This document shows, in pieces, positions 24,396-33,177 of a stretch of 64,000 bases of DNA. Position 1 is the stretch's first letter; the number at the start of each line of letters is the position of its first letter. Both the position numbers and the translations under genes were made by a program. The stretch is from Cryobacterium sp. PH31-AA6 (GTDB lineage: Bacteria > Actinomycetota > Actinomycetes > Actinomycetales > Microbacteriaceae). The notes beneath the pieces are model-generated. The model was not told the DNA's origin. It ran no database searches and worked only from the letters and a program-made list of their open reading frames with translations. The stretch is taken from contig NZ_JASISS010000002.1 of the NCBI RefSeq assembly GCF_030063195.1, forward strand, positions 1 through 64,000, read 5' to 3'.

Positions 24396-25777
24396 TCGGC
24401 GAAGTGTTCACAGTGTTCCTGGGCATTCTGGTGATTCTTGTGATCATCGCCGCGAACGGATACTTCGTCGCCCAGGAATTCGCCTACATGTCGGTAGACC
24501 GCCGAAAGCTCTCCGCACAGGCCGATTCGGGCGACAAATCGGCGGCGCGCGCACTGACCGTTACGCGCCGCACCTCGTTCATGCTCTCGGGCGCGCAGCT
24601 CGGCATCACCGTGACGGGTCTGCTCGTCGGTTTCGTCGCGGAACCGCTCGTCGGTCAGTCTCTCGGAGTTCTGCTCGGGGGAGTCGGGATTCCTTCCGCG
24701 GTGAGCATCACGGTCGGAACACTGCTCGCGCTCGTGGCTTCAACGATCGTGCAGATGATCTTCGGCGAGCTGTTCCCGAAGAACTACGCCATCGCCAACC
24801 CGGAACCTCTGGCCAAGGGCCTCGCTCGGTCGACGACGATCTATTTGACCGCCTTCGGCTGGCTCATCACCGTGTTCGACCACGCCGCCAATCTGCTGCT
24901 GCGCGCGCTGCGCATCGAGCCGGTGCACGACGTCGACACGAGCGCCACCGCCGAAGACCTCGAGCGCATCGTCTCTGACTCCCGGGAGAGCGGTGACCTG
25001 CCCGACGAACTGTCGTACTTGCTCGACCGCATCCTCGACTTTCCGCACCGCGACGTCGAACACGCGATGATTCCGCGTGCACACGTCGATACGGTGCGGC
25101 CTGAGACGACGGTGGGCGAGTTACGCATTCTCATGGCGAAGGCCCACACCAGGTATCCGGTCATCGATGCCCGTGGTGAGCCCGTGGGCGTCGCGCAACT
25201 CGCTGATCTGCTCGGCGGCGCGGTCGAGGATAACGCGCCGGTGACGCAGATCATGAGGCCGCCGACGGTCGTGCCGACGCTGATGAGGCTGCCGGATGCT
25301 CTGGCTCAACTCACTCGCACCCGCAACGAACTCGCGTGTGTGATCGACGAGTACGGTGGTTTCGCGGGCGTACTGACCATCGAAGACCTCGCCGAGGAAC
25401 TCGTCGGTGAGATCACCGACGAGCACGACGACGGCGCAACCTCTGTTCTGGAGCCTGATGGCGACGACATCTGGCTGATGAGCGGCGATGTTCACGTCGA
25501 TGAGGCCGAGCGTGCCATCGGTCACGATCTGCCGCGCGGTGACTTCGAGACCGTAGCGGGCCTCCTCATAGCCGAGAGCGGTGCGTTGCCGAGTGTGGGC
25601 GAGAGAGTGAGCATCGCTCTCCCCGTCGACCCCGCCGATCTGGTGTTCGATGAACCGATTCGACGCAGGCTCGATGTCGATATCCTCGAGGTCGATCGCC
25701 ACGTGCCGAGTGAGGTTCGCGTGAGCCTGGTCGAGATCGCCGCCGCGCCCGAGACCGACAGGGAGCTCGAGCGATGA
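24392..25777 (+). CDS. CNNM/CBS/CorC-domain membrane protein (hemolysin-family)
   Basis: A 461-residue protein. The N-terminal CNNM transmembrane domain has the conserved ANGYFVAQEFAYMSVDRRKL and SGAQLGITVTGLLVGFVAEP. Two CBS motifs follow (around MIPRAHVDTVRPETTVGELR and IMRPPTVVPTLMRLPDALAQ) and then a CorC/HlyC domain (DGDDIWLMSGDVHVDEAERA). Relatives act in magnesium or cobalt efflux or sodium-dependent Mg transport rather than as haemolysins. It overlaps a second CNNM gene by four bases, and the two probably form a heteromer. Confidence 0.9.
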   Translation: MIGEVFTVFLGILVILVIIAANGYFVAQEFAYMSVDRRKLSAQADSGDKSAARALTVTRRTSFMLSGAQLGITVTGLLVGFVAEPLVGQSLGVLLGGVGIPSAVSITVGTLLALVASTIVQMIFGELFPKNYAIANPEPLAKGLARSTTIYLTAFGWLITVFDHAANLLLRALRIEPVHDVDTSATAEDLERIVSDSRESGDLPDELSYLLDRILDFPHRDVEHAMIPRAHVDTVRPETTVGELRILMAKAHTRYPVIDARGEPVGVAQLADLLGGAVEDNAPVTQIMRPPTVVPTLMRLPDALAQLTRTRNELACVIDEYGGFAGVLTIEDLAEELVGEITDEHDDGATSVLEPDGDDIWLMSGDVHVDEAERAIGHDLPRGDFETVAGLLIAESGALPSVGERVSIALPVDPADLVFDEPIRRRLDVDILEVDRHVPSEVRVSLVEIAAAPETDRELER

Positions 25778-26823
25778 GTGATCCCTGGGCCATCATTGTC
25801 GTGACCGCACTCCTCATCGCCGCCAGTGCGTTCTTTGTGGTCATCGAGTTCGCCTTGCTGGGAGCGAGGCGGCACCGTCTCGAAGAGTCGGCAGCGACGA
25901 GCCGGTCGGCGCGGGCAGCCCTGCGCGGCGTGAACGAACTCACTCTGATGCTCGCGGGCGCGCAGCTCGGCATCACCGCAGCCACGTTCGCGCTCGGAGC
26001 CGTGACCAAGCCCGCTGTCGACCGATGGCTCGGTCCGATATTCGAGTCGTGGGGCATGCTCGCCTGGGTTGCCGACGGCGCGGCCTTTGGACTGTCACTC
26101 CTGCTGGTCACGTTCTTGCACCTCGTGGTCGGCGAGATGGCACCGAAGTCGTGGGCCATCTCGCACCCTGAGCGCTCGGCTATTCTCATCGGGATTCCCT
26201 CGCGGGCGTTCGTCTGGCTGTTCCGGCCCCTGCTGAGGTGGGTGAACAGCATCGCGAATCGCCTCGTCGCGTCGACCGGGGTAGAGCCGGTCGAGAGTGC
26301 CGCCATCGGCGGGCTCAACGCCGAGACGATTCGACACCTCGTGGAGCACTCCGCCAACGTGGGATCGCTGGGGTCGTCGTTCCGTTCCCAGATCTCAAGC
26401 GTGATCGAACTTGAGACCATGCACGTGGAGCAGCTCATCGCCTCGAACAGGGAACCGACCGCGGTCTCGGCCGGGGCGAGCGTTGCTGAGGTGCAGACCG
26501 CGGCGGCGCGATCAGGCCACATGCGAATTCTCGTGGCGGCCGGGCCGGAGCTGACGGGCTCGCTGCCCGGCGTCGTGCATGTGCGCGACACGCTCCTCGA
26601 ATCGGCGGAGCGGCCGGCTCGCGAGGTGGCTCGCACCGCCTTCGTAATCGCTGCCGGAACCCCGGTACACGAGGCCCTCGCTCTTTTGCGTGAGGCGAGC
26701 GTGCAGTTCGCGGTGGTCATGGAGGGCGAACGATTCGTCGGTGTCGTGACGCTGTCCGACGTTTTGCGACGGGTGCTCCCCGACCCGGAGCAGCGAACAA
26801 CCAGCGTCACCGCCCAGACCTGA
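25774..26823 (+). CDS. Second CNNM/CBS membrane protein, paired with the preceding gene
   Basis: A 349-residue paralogue of the upstream gene: SAFFVVIEFALLGARRHRLE, MLAGAQLGITAATFALGAVT and GEMAPKSWAISHPERSAIL define the CNNM domain. One CBS pair follows but the C-terminal CorC/HlyC domain is absent, which accounts for the shorter length. ATGA overlap at 25774-25777. Such tandem long and short pairs are common in actinobacteria and suggest an obligate complex for divalent cation transport. Confidence 0.88.
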   Translation: MSDPWAIIVVTALLIAASAFFVVIEFALLGARRHRLEESAATSRSARAALRGVNELTLMLAGAQLGITAATFALGAVTKPAVDRWLGPIFESWGMLAWVADGAAFGLSLLLVTFLHLVVGEMAPKSWAISHPERSAILIGIPSRAFVWLFRPLLRWVNSIANRLVASTGVEPVESAAIGGLNAETIRHLVEHSANVGSLGSSFRSQISSVIELETMHVEQLIASNREPTAVSAGASVAEVQTAAARSGHMRILVAAGPELTGSLPGVVHVRDTLLESAERPAREVARTAFVIAAGTPVHEALALLREASVQFAVVMEGERFVGVVTLSDVLRRVLPDPEQRTTSVTAQT

Positions 26824-26828
26824 AGCGG

Positions 26829-27029
26829 TCAGAGGCCCCGGCGCTTCAGGTCGGCGAGGCCGTCCCTCATCGCCTTCAGCTGGTCAGGCGATTGACCGAC
26901 CCAATCGACGAGTTCCCCGACGACCCTCACCGGCTCTCGTGTGCGGTACGACCTGGTCGGATTTCCCGCTTTCGTCCTGTGGAGAAGCACTCCCGACTCG
27001 TGGACTTCGCAAGGATTCTCATCGGACGC
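26829..27029 (-). other. Open in-frame extension downstream of an amber stop
   Basis: Reading past the TAG that ends the 27030-27932 gene, the same frame stays open for 66 codons to a TGA at 26829-26831, with strongly GC-rich third positions in its second half. It includes EPVRVVGELVDWVGQSPDQL and DGLADLKRRGL. It ends 5 bp from the convergent CNNM gene. It could be a separate small gene (internal GTG starts exist), a tail cut off by a recent nonsense mutation, or a readthrough product. Confidence 0.5.
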
Positions 27030-27932
27030 CTACGGGATCCACACCGTCTCGGTCGAGACGCTGATGCTTGACACGCTTCCCAGCATCGACGCCCAGAGTC
27101 TGATGTCGTCGCCGGGTTGCTTCTGATACGGCCGACCGTTCCGGTCGTGACACTCGTAGCCGACCTCCACTTCGAACGAAACCCCAATACCGTAGGCGTG
27201 CCCTCGCTGGAGTTGAAGCCTGACCGACAGGTCATCGAATGCGTGATGATGGCTCTGAATCGCGGTCCCGCCCTGGCCACTTTCCCGATGCTGGAAGAGC
27301 ACCCGAGACGCGAACGGCCGCTGCAGCTCCCAGAGTCCGGTCACGGGGCTGATCTCCCAGACCGACAGATAGACCGTTCCGCGATAGGAGAAGTTTGCGT
27401 AGCCGGCGGACGGGCCGACGAGGTACCACCACCGGCTCTCAGCGACCAGGTCGACATCGGCGCTGATTTTCACGGTCGACAACGACGGTGTCGGAGCGAA
27501 TCGCACGCCGACTCCCGCGACGCCGGTATAGCTCGGATTCAGCCCCGAAACGTTCGTCCAGCTGAAGAGGCGTCCGGACTTCTCGGATGCCGTGCTGACT
27601 GACGGTGCGGGGTCGGTCCAGCGATACCGGAAGAGGTGGTCGGCCGGGGGAGTGGAGAACCAGTACGTGGCCGGGTTCGCCTCGGAGGGAATGTACAGGC
27701 TCGGCGGCCAGGCGAGCGTGAAGATCGGCCGGTCGTGAAAATACTGGCCGAATGCAGCATTCCGGTACTCCAGCACTGCTTCACGGGCTTCGGAATTGTC
27801 GAACAGATGTCGCTCGAGGTCCGCGTGCGCCTCGTTCAGCGCGGGGTGGTTCGTCAGGCCCAATGCCCCCGATGGACCGCCGGAATCCATCTCGGCTCCG
27901 GATCCGGTGTATTCCGCGCTATCTGCCGGCAT
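27030..27932 (-). CDS. Hypothetical protein, beta-rich (300 aa)
   Basis: Starts MPADSAEYTGSGAEMDSGGP with GAAGAAGG seven bases ahead of the ATG. The body has many aromatic and beta-forming stretches (VDLVAESRWWYLVGPSAGYA, RGTVYLSVWEISPVTGLWEL) and a histidine-rich IQSHHHAFDDL. No signal peptide or membrane helix is visible. I do not recognise the family. It terminates at an amber codon followed by a long open extension in frame. Confidence 0.7.
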   Translation of the reverse strand: MPADSAEYTGSGAEMDSGGPSGALGLTNHPALNEAHADLERHLFDNSEAREAVLEYRNAAFGQYFHDRPIFTLAWPPSLYIPSEANPATYWFSTPPADHLFRYRWTDPAPSVSTASEKSGRLFSWTNVSGLNPSYTGVAGVGVRFAPTPSLSTVKISADVDLVAESRWWYLVGPSAGYANFSYRGTVYLSVWEISPVTGLWELQRPFASRVLFQHRESGQGGTAIQSHHHAFDDLSVRLQLQRGHAYGIGVSFEVEVGYECHDRNGRPYQKQPGDDIRLWASMLGSVSSISVSTETVWIP

Positions 27933-27990
27933 GATGGTGCCTTCTTCCCGTGCACAGTGACGGCTGAGACTGAATGCTGCGCGCAGAATA

Positions 27991-28788
27991 TCATGAACGG
28001 GCTGTGCCCGACCAGGTTAGGCGCGCGGTGTCCCGTCGGCTTATCGACAGGTAGGCGACCAAGCCCGCAATCATCACGGTGAGGGTCAGGGCGACCAAAC
28101 CGCTGCCGACCCCGATTCCGCCACCGGAGACCGGCTTGCCGAGCCAGTCCGCGAGGGAGGCACCGAGTGGGCGGGTGGCAACGTAGGCGAACCAGAACGC
28201 GAACACCGGGTTCCACCGGAACCGGGCGAACCCGATGGCCGGGATCGCAATAACGAGTGCGAAGAGCAGAGCGGACACGAAATAGCCCAGGCTCACGGTC
28301 ATGGCGGTCAAGTCACCGACCGCGGTGCCGAGCGCAAAGGTGGCCACGACGGCCAGCCAGTAATACACCTCGCGACGCGAACTGTCGATCGAGTGGATCG
28401 ACAGGGTCCCCTCGACGCGCTTCCAGAGCAAAAAGATTGTTGCCAGTGTTCCTGCGAAGAGGGCAGCGGAGAGCCAGTACGGCACATCGAACCCGGCGTG
28501 GAGCACATCGGCCACCATCGTGCCGAAGACCCCGACCATCACCACGGCCAGCCAGTAGGCCCAGGGCACGTACCGGCGCATCCTGAACTGGAACACCATC
28601 GCGGTCGCGAAGCCGGCGAGTCCCACGAGCACGGCAATGATCGGGGGCATGGCGTTCACCATGAAGTCACTTGTCGACTCTCCCATCGCGGTTGACAGAC
28701 CCTTGATGAGCCAGAAGAAGACCGTGATTTCTGGGACGCGCTGCGTGCCTCGGCCGGTCAGCGCTTTCAACGCCGCGCTCGTGACCAT
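27991..28788 (-). CDS. DUF347-repeat membrane protein (COG4705-type), paralogue A
   Basis: A 265-residue membrane protein made of four repeats of two helices. Each repeat opens with an aromatic-tryptophan pair and carries a later aspartate: FFWLIKGLSTAMGESTSDF, YWLAVVMVGVFGTMVADVL, YYWLAVVATFALGTAVGDL and FWFAYVATRPLGASLADWL. This is the DUF347 pattern of COG4705 proteins. Function unknown; the buried aspartates on repeated helices suggest ion binding or transport. It follows its paralogue by four bases. Confidence 0.85.
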   Translation of the reverse strand: MVTSAALKALTGRGTQRVPEITVFFWLIKGLSTAMGESTSDFMVNAMPPIIAVLVGLAGFATAMVFQFRMRRYVPWAYWLAVVMVGVFGTMVADVLHAGFDVPYWLSAALFAGTLATIFLLWKRVEGTLSIHSIDSSRREVYYWLAVVATFALGTAVGDLTAMTVSLGYFVSALLFALVIAIPAIGFARFRWNPVFAFWFAYVATRPLGASLADWLGKPVSGGGIGVGSGLVALTLTVMIAGLVAYLSISRRDTARLTWSGTARS

Positions 28789-28792
28789 CCCG

Positions 28793-29593
28793 CTACCTGG
28801 TCGGGCCTGCCGAGGAAAGCTCGACCCGGCGCTTCTGGATCGTCAGGTAGACGACCAGCGCGAGGATCGCGGTGAGGAAGACGACGCTCGTGCCAACGGT
28901 TCCGATCTCCAGGCCGCCATCGTGACGCGGCTGGGAGAGATAGTCCCCCAGGGACGCTCCCAGTGGGCGGGTCAGGACGTAGGCGGCCCAGAACGCCAAC
29001 ACGGCGCCCCGCCGCGCGACGAAGTGCGCGGTGGCGACGAGCGCGATGGCGGCGGCGAAGAGAACGGTCGACAGAAGGTAGCCGAGGTTGAGGCCTTCCG
29101 CGATGAGGTCACCGGCGGCGGTGCCGAGGGCGAAGGTGAAGAGGATCGTCAACCAGTAGAACGCCTCCCGGCGCGTGGTGGTGATGGTGTGGATGGAGAG
29201 CGTCTTCTCTCTGACGTACCAGCCGATGAACGTTGCCAGCAGCGCGGCGGCGAAGACGACCGTGGTGGTCACGAGGGGCACACCGAAGTTGTCGGTGAGG
29301 TTGTCGGTGATCAGGGTTCCGAAAATGCTGATCAGCACGACGGCGAGCCAGTAGATGCTCGGCGCGTGCCGCATGGACCGGAACTGGACGACCAGAATGA
29401 CGGCGAGGAGGGCACCCATCACGTATGTCGTGTTCGTCAACCCGAGGTTCAGGCTGGTGGCGAGGAAATCGGCGAACGTCTCCCCGACCGTGGTGGCGAG
29501 AATCTTGATGATCCAGAAGACGAGCGTCGGCTCGGGTACCTTGCTGGTGGGAATGCTGCGGGTCTGAACGATTTCCGCCGTGCTCGTGGTCAT
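28793..29593 (-). CDS. DUF347-repeat membrane protein (COG4705-type), paralogue B
   Basis: A 266-residue close paralogue of the next gene with the same four repeats: FWIIKILATTVGETFADF, YWLAVVLISIFGTLITDNL, FYWLTILFTFALGTAAGDL and FWAAYVLTRPLGASLGDYL. Start chosen at 29593 (MTTSTAEIV) with GAGG six bases ahead; an ATG two codons earlier overlaps that ribosome binding site. Adjacent similar genes indicate tandem duplication and perhaps a hetero-oligomer. Both end in short basic tails. Confidence 0.85.
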   Translation of the reverse strand: MTTSTAEIVQTRSIPTSKVPEPTLVFWIIKILATTVGETFADFLATSLNLGLTNTTYVMGALLAVILVVQFRSMRHAPSIYWLAVVLISIFGTLITDNLTDNFGVPLVTTTVVFAAALLATFIGWYVREKTLSIHTITTTRREAFYWLTILFTFALGTAAGDLIAEGLNLGYLLSTVLFAAAIALVATAHFVARRGAVLAFWAAYVLTRPLGASLGDYLSQPRHDGGLEIGTVGTSVVFLTAILALVVYLTIQKRRVELSSAGPTR

Positions 29594-29751
29594 AGACATC
29601 CTCAGGTCGTATCGGTCGGTGCCACCGAAAGGGGCGAGGGAAGCAACGCTAGGGCGACAAGGCTGGCAAACAGGCCCTGCGATCACCGCGGAAAACGAGA
29701 GCTTTCACAGGCTTTGGGACCGGCCGGATCGACAGGCCCCCGGGGCTCGGT

Positions 29752-30534
29752 TCAGGCTCTGTCCAGCTCGGCTGACTTCCACCATTGTCCGGTAGCCACG
29801 ACTCCGAAAGCGGAGACGGGGAATGCCAGGACGAGCTGTAGCGCGCTGACCTCTTGACTCGCCGCTCGTCCGCCCAGACCCATCCAGAGTCCCGGCGCGG
29901 CGTAGGGGAACCATGCGCCGCCACCGAATGCTGTCACCAGCTGGGTGACAACGATGAGCAGGATCAGGCCGCCTATCCCGGGAAGGTACCCGCGCCCCAT
30001 GCTGGCCACGAGGGCGAGGGGGCTGGCCAGGAGTGCGCAGAGGATCCCGACGCTGAATGCCCGGGTGGCCATGGCCAGGGCCGCACCGTCAGGGATGCCG
30101 AGTCCGATCGCCACACCGGCGACGAGCGACACGAACATGATGACCACGCAGAGTGCCCCGGCCCAGGCCAGGGTCACTGCAAACTTCGCGTAGGCGATCC
30201 TTGCCCGGCCGAGGGGCAGAGCGTAGAGCGAGGCGAGGGTCTTGTCGGTGAACTCACGGCCGAAACACCAGCAGACCACAAAGCCGACTCCGAGCAACAC
30301 CGAGACGGAGAGCATCATGCCGACTACGCCGAGGTAGCCCTCCCACCCGGTTCCGATGACCATGGCTCGGGCCTTGACCGCAAGCTGGCCGGGGCCGCCG
30401 GAGGTCGCGGCGCTCATCAGTGCCGCCGCGAGCACGGGCAGCCCGACCGCCAGGAGGGCCGACACGACCCGAACCGTCGGAGCCCGCCTGAACTTGAGGG
30501 CTTCGAGCTCCATGGCCGCCCATCGTGCCGTCAT
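29752..30534 (-). CDS. ABC-2-like transporter permease
   Basis: A 260-residue membrane protein with six helices. The early region WAAMELEALKFRRAPTVRVV followed by a helix, and FGREFTDKTLASLYALPLGR in the first cytoplasmic loop, are typical of lantibiotic/bacitracin-type ABC permeases (NatB/BcrB style). It overlaps the stop of its ATPase gene by four bases. The exported substrate is not inferable. Confidence 0.82.
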   Translation of the reverse strand: MTARWAAMELEALKFRRAPTVRVVSALLAVGLPVLAAALMSAATSGGPGQLAVKARAMVIGTGWEGYLGVVGMMLSVSVLLGVGFVVCWCFGREFTDKTLASLYALPLGRARIAYAKFAVTLAWAGALCVVIMFVSLVAGVAIGLGIPDGAALAMATRAFSVGILCALLASPLALVASMGRGYLPGIGGLILLIVVTQLVTAFGGGAWFPYAAPGLWMGLGGRAASQEVSALQLVLAFPVSAFGVVATGQWWKSAELDRA

Positions 30535-31277
30535 TCCGGGTCCTCCCCAGGCAGGAGGGAATCGGCCTCAAGCACGAGATCGAAGAAGCGTCGTTCCAGG
30601 TCCGTCGTGCCGGGCCGCAGGGTGCCGATGATGGTTCCACGGTGCAGCACGGTGATCGTGTCTGCCACTCGCGCGACCTCGTCGAGGTGGTGACTCGAGA
30701 CGAGGACGGCCGCGCCGCGCTCGTGAGCGGCCTCCTGCAGAAGGCGCCGGAGCACGATGATTCCTTGCGGATCCAGCGCATTCGACGGCTCGTCGAGCAC
30801 GATGACGCTCGGTGCGTGCACCAGGGCGGCCGCTAGTCCGACCCGCTGCCGGTTGCCGGTCGACAGGACGCGAGCCCGACGGTCCGCGTAGGCGACGATC
30901 CCGAGTGCGGCCAGGGCCTGCGCGGCCTCGTCCCTGGCCGGTCCCGGGGCGAGACCGTGTAGTCGGGCCGAGGCATAGATGTTCTCGCGGGCCGTCAACT
31001 CCGGGTACGCGAACGGCGTCTCCAGCATCTGCCCGACCCGAGACCAGTCGCTCGCTGCCATTGTCTCCACGTCGGATCCGCAGAGCCTGGCGTGGCCGCT
31101 GTCAGGGGTGAGCATCCCGAGCAGGGTACGCAGCAGGGTGGTCTTTCCGGCGCCGTTGAGCCCGACCAGAGCATGAATTTCGGACGGACCCACCTTGAGT
31201 GACACGTCGCGCAGAACGACGGTGGCGCCGAGCTTTTTCGAGATGCGTTCTGCGGTGATGCCCGCTGGACGGTTCAT
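30531..31277 (-). CDS. ABC transporter ATP-binding protein
   Basis: About 248 residues with Walker A (LVGLNGAGKTT), signature region LSTGNRQRVGLAAALVHAP (the usual SGG replaced by STGN), Walker B (VIVLDEPSNALDP) and switch histidine (VSSHHLDEV). BcrA-type exporters often show this modified signature. The start is set at MNRPAGITAERI; a GTG six codons upstream is also possible. Forms an exporter with the overlapping permease gene. Confidence 0.88.
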   Translation of the reverse strand: MNRPAGITAERISKKLGATVVLRDVSLKVGPSEIHALVGLNGAGKTTLLRTLLGMLTPDSGHARLCGSDVETMAASDWSRVGQMLETPFAYPELTARENIYASARLHGLAPGPARDEAAQALAALGIVAYADRRARVLSTGNRQRVGLAAALVHAPSVIVLDEPSNALDPQGIIVLRRLLQEAAHERGAAVLVSSHHLDEVARVADTITVLHRGTIIGTLRPGTTDLERRFFDLVLEADSLLPGEDPE

Positions 31278-31295
31278 TTCCCGAGTGTGGCACAA

Positions 31296-32240
31296 TCACC
31301 GGTGGAGGGCGTGCCCCAGGGGCGGCCGGGAATGGTCGGATTCGACGGATTCCGCGGCATCCGTACTGTCGGGGTCACCTCGCGCCTCAGTCCGGCGGGT
31401 GACGGCGGCAACAATCGAAGCCAGCACGATCACGATTCCGACGATCTGCAGTGCGGCGAGCCCTTCGCCGGCGATCAGCCAGCCCAGCACTATGGCCACG
31501 ATGGGGCTGAGCAGACCGAGGAAAGGCGGGGTGCTCGCGGGGAGCCTGGCGATCCCTCGAAACCAGACAACGTAGGCGAACGCGGTGCCGACGAGGGAGA
31601 GATACGCGAGCCCGAGCAGGTTCGGAGGCGTCAACGGTGTCGCCGGAAGCCCCTCGACCAGGAGCATGACGGCCAGGAGGGAGAGCCCTCCGGTCGTGAG
31701 CTGCCAGGCCGTTGTGGTGAGCGGCGGGGCCGACTGCCCCCATTTCTTGGACAGAACGATTCCGGATGCCATGGACACAGTGCCGCCGACCGCGGCCAGG
31801 ATGCCGATGGGGTCGAGGCGGGCCTGGGACTGGAGTACGATCAGCGACACGCCGAACACGCCCGCGGTGCCGGCGATCACGACTCGTGTGGTCAGTCGCT
31901 CATGGAGAACTCGGCTGGCGAGCAAAGCGACGACGAGCGGCAGAATGCCCCCGGCGATGGCGGCGACTCCGCCGGGAAGTCGGTAGGCGGCGACGAAGAG
32001 CAACGCGAAGAACGCGCCGATGTTGAGGATGCCGAGGACCCAGGACTTCCACCACCAGTGACCGTGAGGCAGCCGACGGCAGAACAGCAGGAGCAGGATC
32101 CCTGCCGGAAGCGCGCGCAGGGTTGCCGCCAGCAGCGGCCGATCCTCCGGCAGGAACAGTGTCGTCGTCAGGTAGGTGGTTCCCCACAGCATCGGGGCCA
32201 ACGTCGTGGTCACCACAAGGGAGGTACGCTTGCTAAGCAC
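31296..32240 (-). CDS. EamA/DMT-family exporter
   Basis: A 314-residue protein with ten membrane segments in two EamA halves (first half ATLRALPAGILLLLF, AAYRLPGGVAAIAGGILPLV; second half SMASGIVLSKKWGQ, LVGTAFAYVVWFRGIARLPA). The likely start is a GTG within the palindromic operator, so repressor binding would cover the initiation region. The cytosolic tail (TRRTEARGDPDSTDAAES) is acidic and disordered. Divergent from a MarR regulator that probably controls it. Metabolite or drug export is likely. Confidence 0.85.
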   Translation of the reverse strand: MLSKRTSLVVTTTLAPMLWGTTYLTTTLFLPEDRPLLAATLRALPAGILLLLFCRRLPHGHWWWKSWVLGILNIGAFFALLFVAAYRLPGGVAAIAGGILPLVVALLASRVLHERLTTRVVIAGTAGVFGVSLIVLQSQARLDPIGILAAVGGTVSMASGIVLSKKWGQSAPPLTTTAWQLTTGGLSLLAVMLLVEGLPATPLTPPNLLGLAYLSLVGTAFAYVVWFRGIARLPASTPPFLGLLSPIVAIVLGWLIAGEGLAALQIVGIVIVLASIVAAVTRRTEARGDPDSTDAAESVESDHSRPPLGHALHR

Positions 32241-32265
32241 TTAGCAAGTATACCTAAGTGCTTAG
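32229..32265. promoter_or_regulatory. Twin palindromic MarR operators
   Basis: Site 1, CTTGCTAAGCACTTAGCAAG (32229-32248), is a perfect palindrome with 9-bp arms. Site 2, CTAAGTGCTTAG (32254-32265), repeats its core in the opposite orientation. Their centres are 21 bp apart, about two helical turns, so two dimers could bind the same DNA face between the EamA and MarR genes. Confidence 0.75.
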
Positions 32266-32284
32266 CAATTGATAGTCTGGACGC

Positions 32285-32773
32285 ATGCAGGACCGTGTGG
32301 ACCGTATCCTTTCGCAGTGGCACGCCGAAAAGCCAGAGCTCGATGTCTCACCCATGGCGGTCATTGGGCGGTTGAGTCGCACGGCGCTCCTGGTCGAGTC
32401 GCGTCTGGCCGGCACGTTTACCACCCACGGCCTGGACGCGTCATCCTTCGACGTGTTGGCGACGCTTCTGCGCAGCGGGGCGCCCTACCGCCTCGCACCG
32501 GTGGACCTGGCCCGGGAGGCCATGATTTCGACGAGCGCGGTGGCGCAGCGGTTGAACAAGCTCGAAGTCCGCGACCTGGTCAGGCGAGAGGCGAATCCCC
32601 ACGATGGGCGCGGCACGCTTGTCGTGCTGACCGATGCCGGCCGGGACATTGTCGAGCGGGCACTGCCCGACCACCTCGAAACGGAGCGTGCCCTGATTGC
32701 GCCGCTCAGCGCCGCGGAGCAGGCTCAACTCGTGTCGCTTCTGCAGCGGATCACCGGCGCCGACGAGTCATGA
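32285..32773 (+). CDS. MarR-family transcriptional regulator
   Basis: A 162-residue winged-helix protein. After an N-terminal dimerisation helix, the DNA-binding region reads PVDLAREAMISTSAVAQRLN and KLEVRDLVRREANPHDGRGT, the latter being the wing with the DxR motif of MarR proteins, then LVVLTDAGRDIVERAL. Starts 19 bp after the second palindrome and is divergent from the EamA exporter, which it probably represses until a phenolic or other ligand binds. Confidence 0.88.
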   Translation: MQDRVDRILSQWHAEKPELDVSPMAVIGRLSRTALLVESRLAGTFTTHGLDASSFDVLATLLRSGAPYRLAPVDLAREAMISTSAVAQRLNKLEVRDLVRREANPHDGRGTLVVLTDAGRDIVERALPDHLETERALIAPLSAAEQAQLVSLLQRITGADES

Positions 32774-32797
32774 CCCGGGCGCGGTGTGAGGCACGCC

Positions 32798-33088
32798 TCA
32801 GTCCTGCGGTTTGGCCATGCCGAATTCGTTGACGGGGCCATCCTTCGGCTCTGGTTTGTGCCCGCCCGGGCAATGGAGGACGGCGTTCGGGGTGGAATGG
32901 TCGATGGTGTGCTCGCTCATCGGTCGGTCGCAGACGGGACAGACCGCCTCGCCGACTCGCTTGACGACCTGGTTGTACGGCCCGACGGGCGCCGGCCCCA
33001 TCGCGCGCACCAGCTTGGTGTCCAGCCATTCGATGAAGTGCACGTATCGTTCACCGACGCCGTGCCCAGAGGAACCCGTCTCGTTCAT
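32798..33088 (-). CDS. Small zinc-ribbon-like hypothetical protein (96 aa)
   Basis: A 96-residue protein starting MNETGSSGHGVGERYVHFIE. It contains CPVCDRPMSEHTIDH and a later VLHCPGGHKP, a Cys2-plus-Cys/His arrangement that could hold one zinc. Convergent with the MarR gene, 24 bp apart. Family not recognised; codon composition and clean ends support a real gene. Confidence 0.65.
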   Translation of the reverse strand: MNETGSSGHGVGERYVHFIEWLDTKLVRAMGPAPVGPYNQVVKRVGEAVCPVCDRPMSEHTIDHSTPNAVLHCPGGHKPEPKDGPVNEFGMAKPQD

Positions 33089-33177
33089 GCCGCCAGAGTA
33101 ACCCGCATCAGTCCGCGCGGATAGGAGATGAGAGCGGCGCTCTCGTCCACGGGGTCACGACCGGGCGCCCGGCCGCA

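Noticed and set aside
25566-26810. 414-codon minus-strand frame rich in Ser/Arg/Thr
   Set aside because: Antisense to the CNNM pair; typical shadow composition.
24392-26823. Haemolysin toxins
   Set aside because: The legacy family name is misleading; CNNM and CBS domains indicate cation transport.
28637-29857. 406-codon plus-strand frame
   Set aside because: Antisense to the DUF347 paralogues, which have clear repeated motifs.
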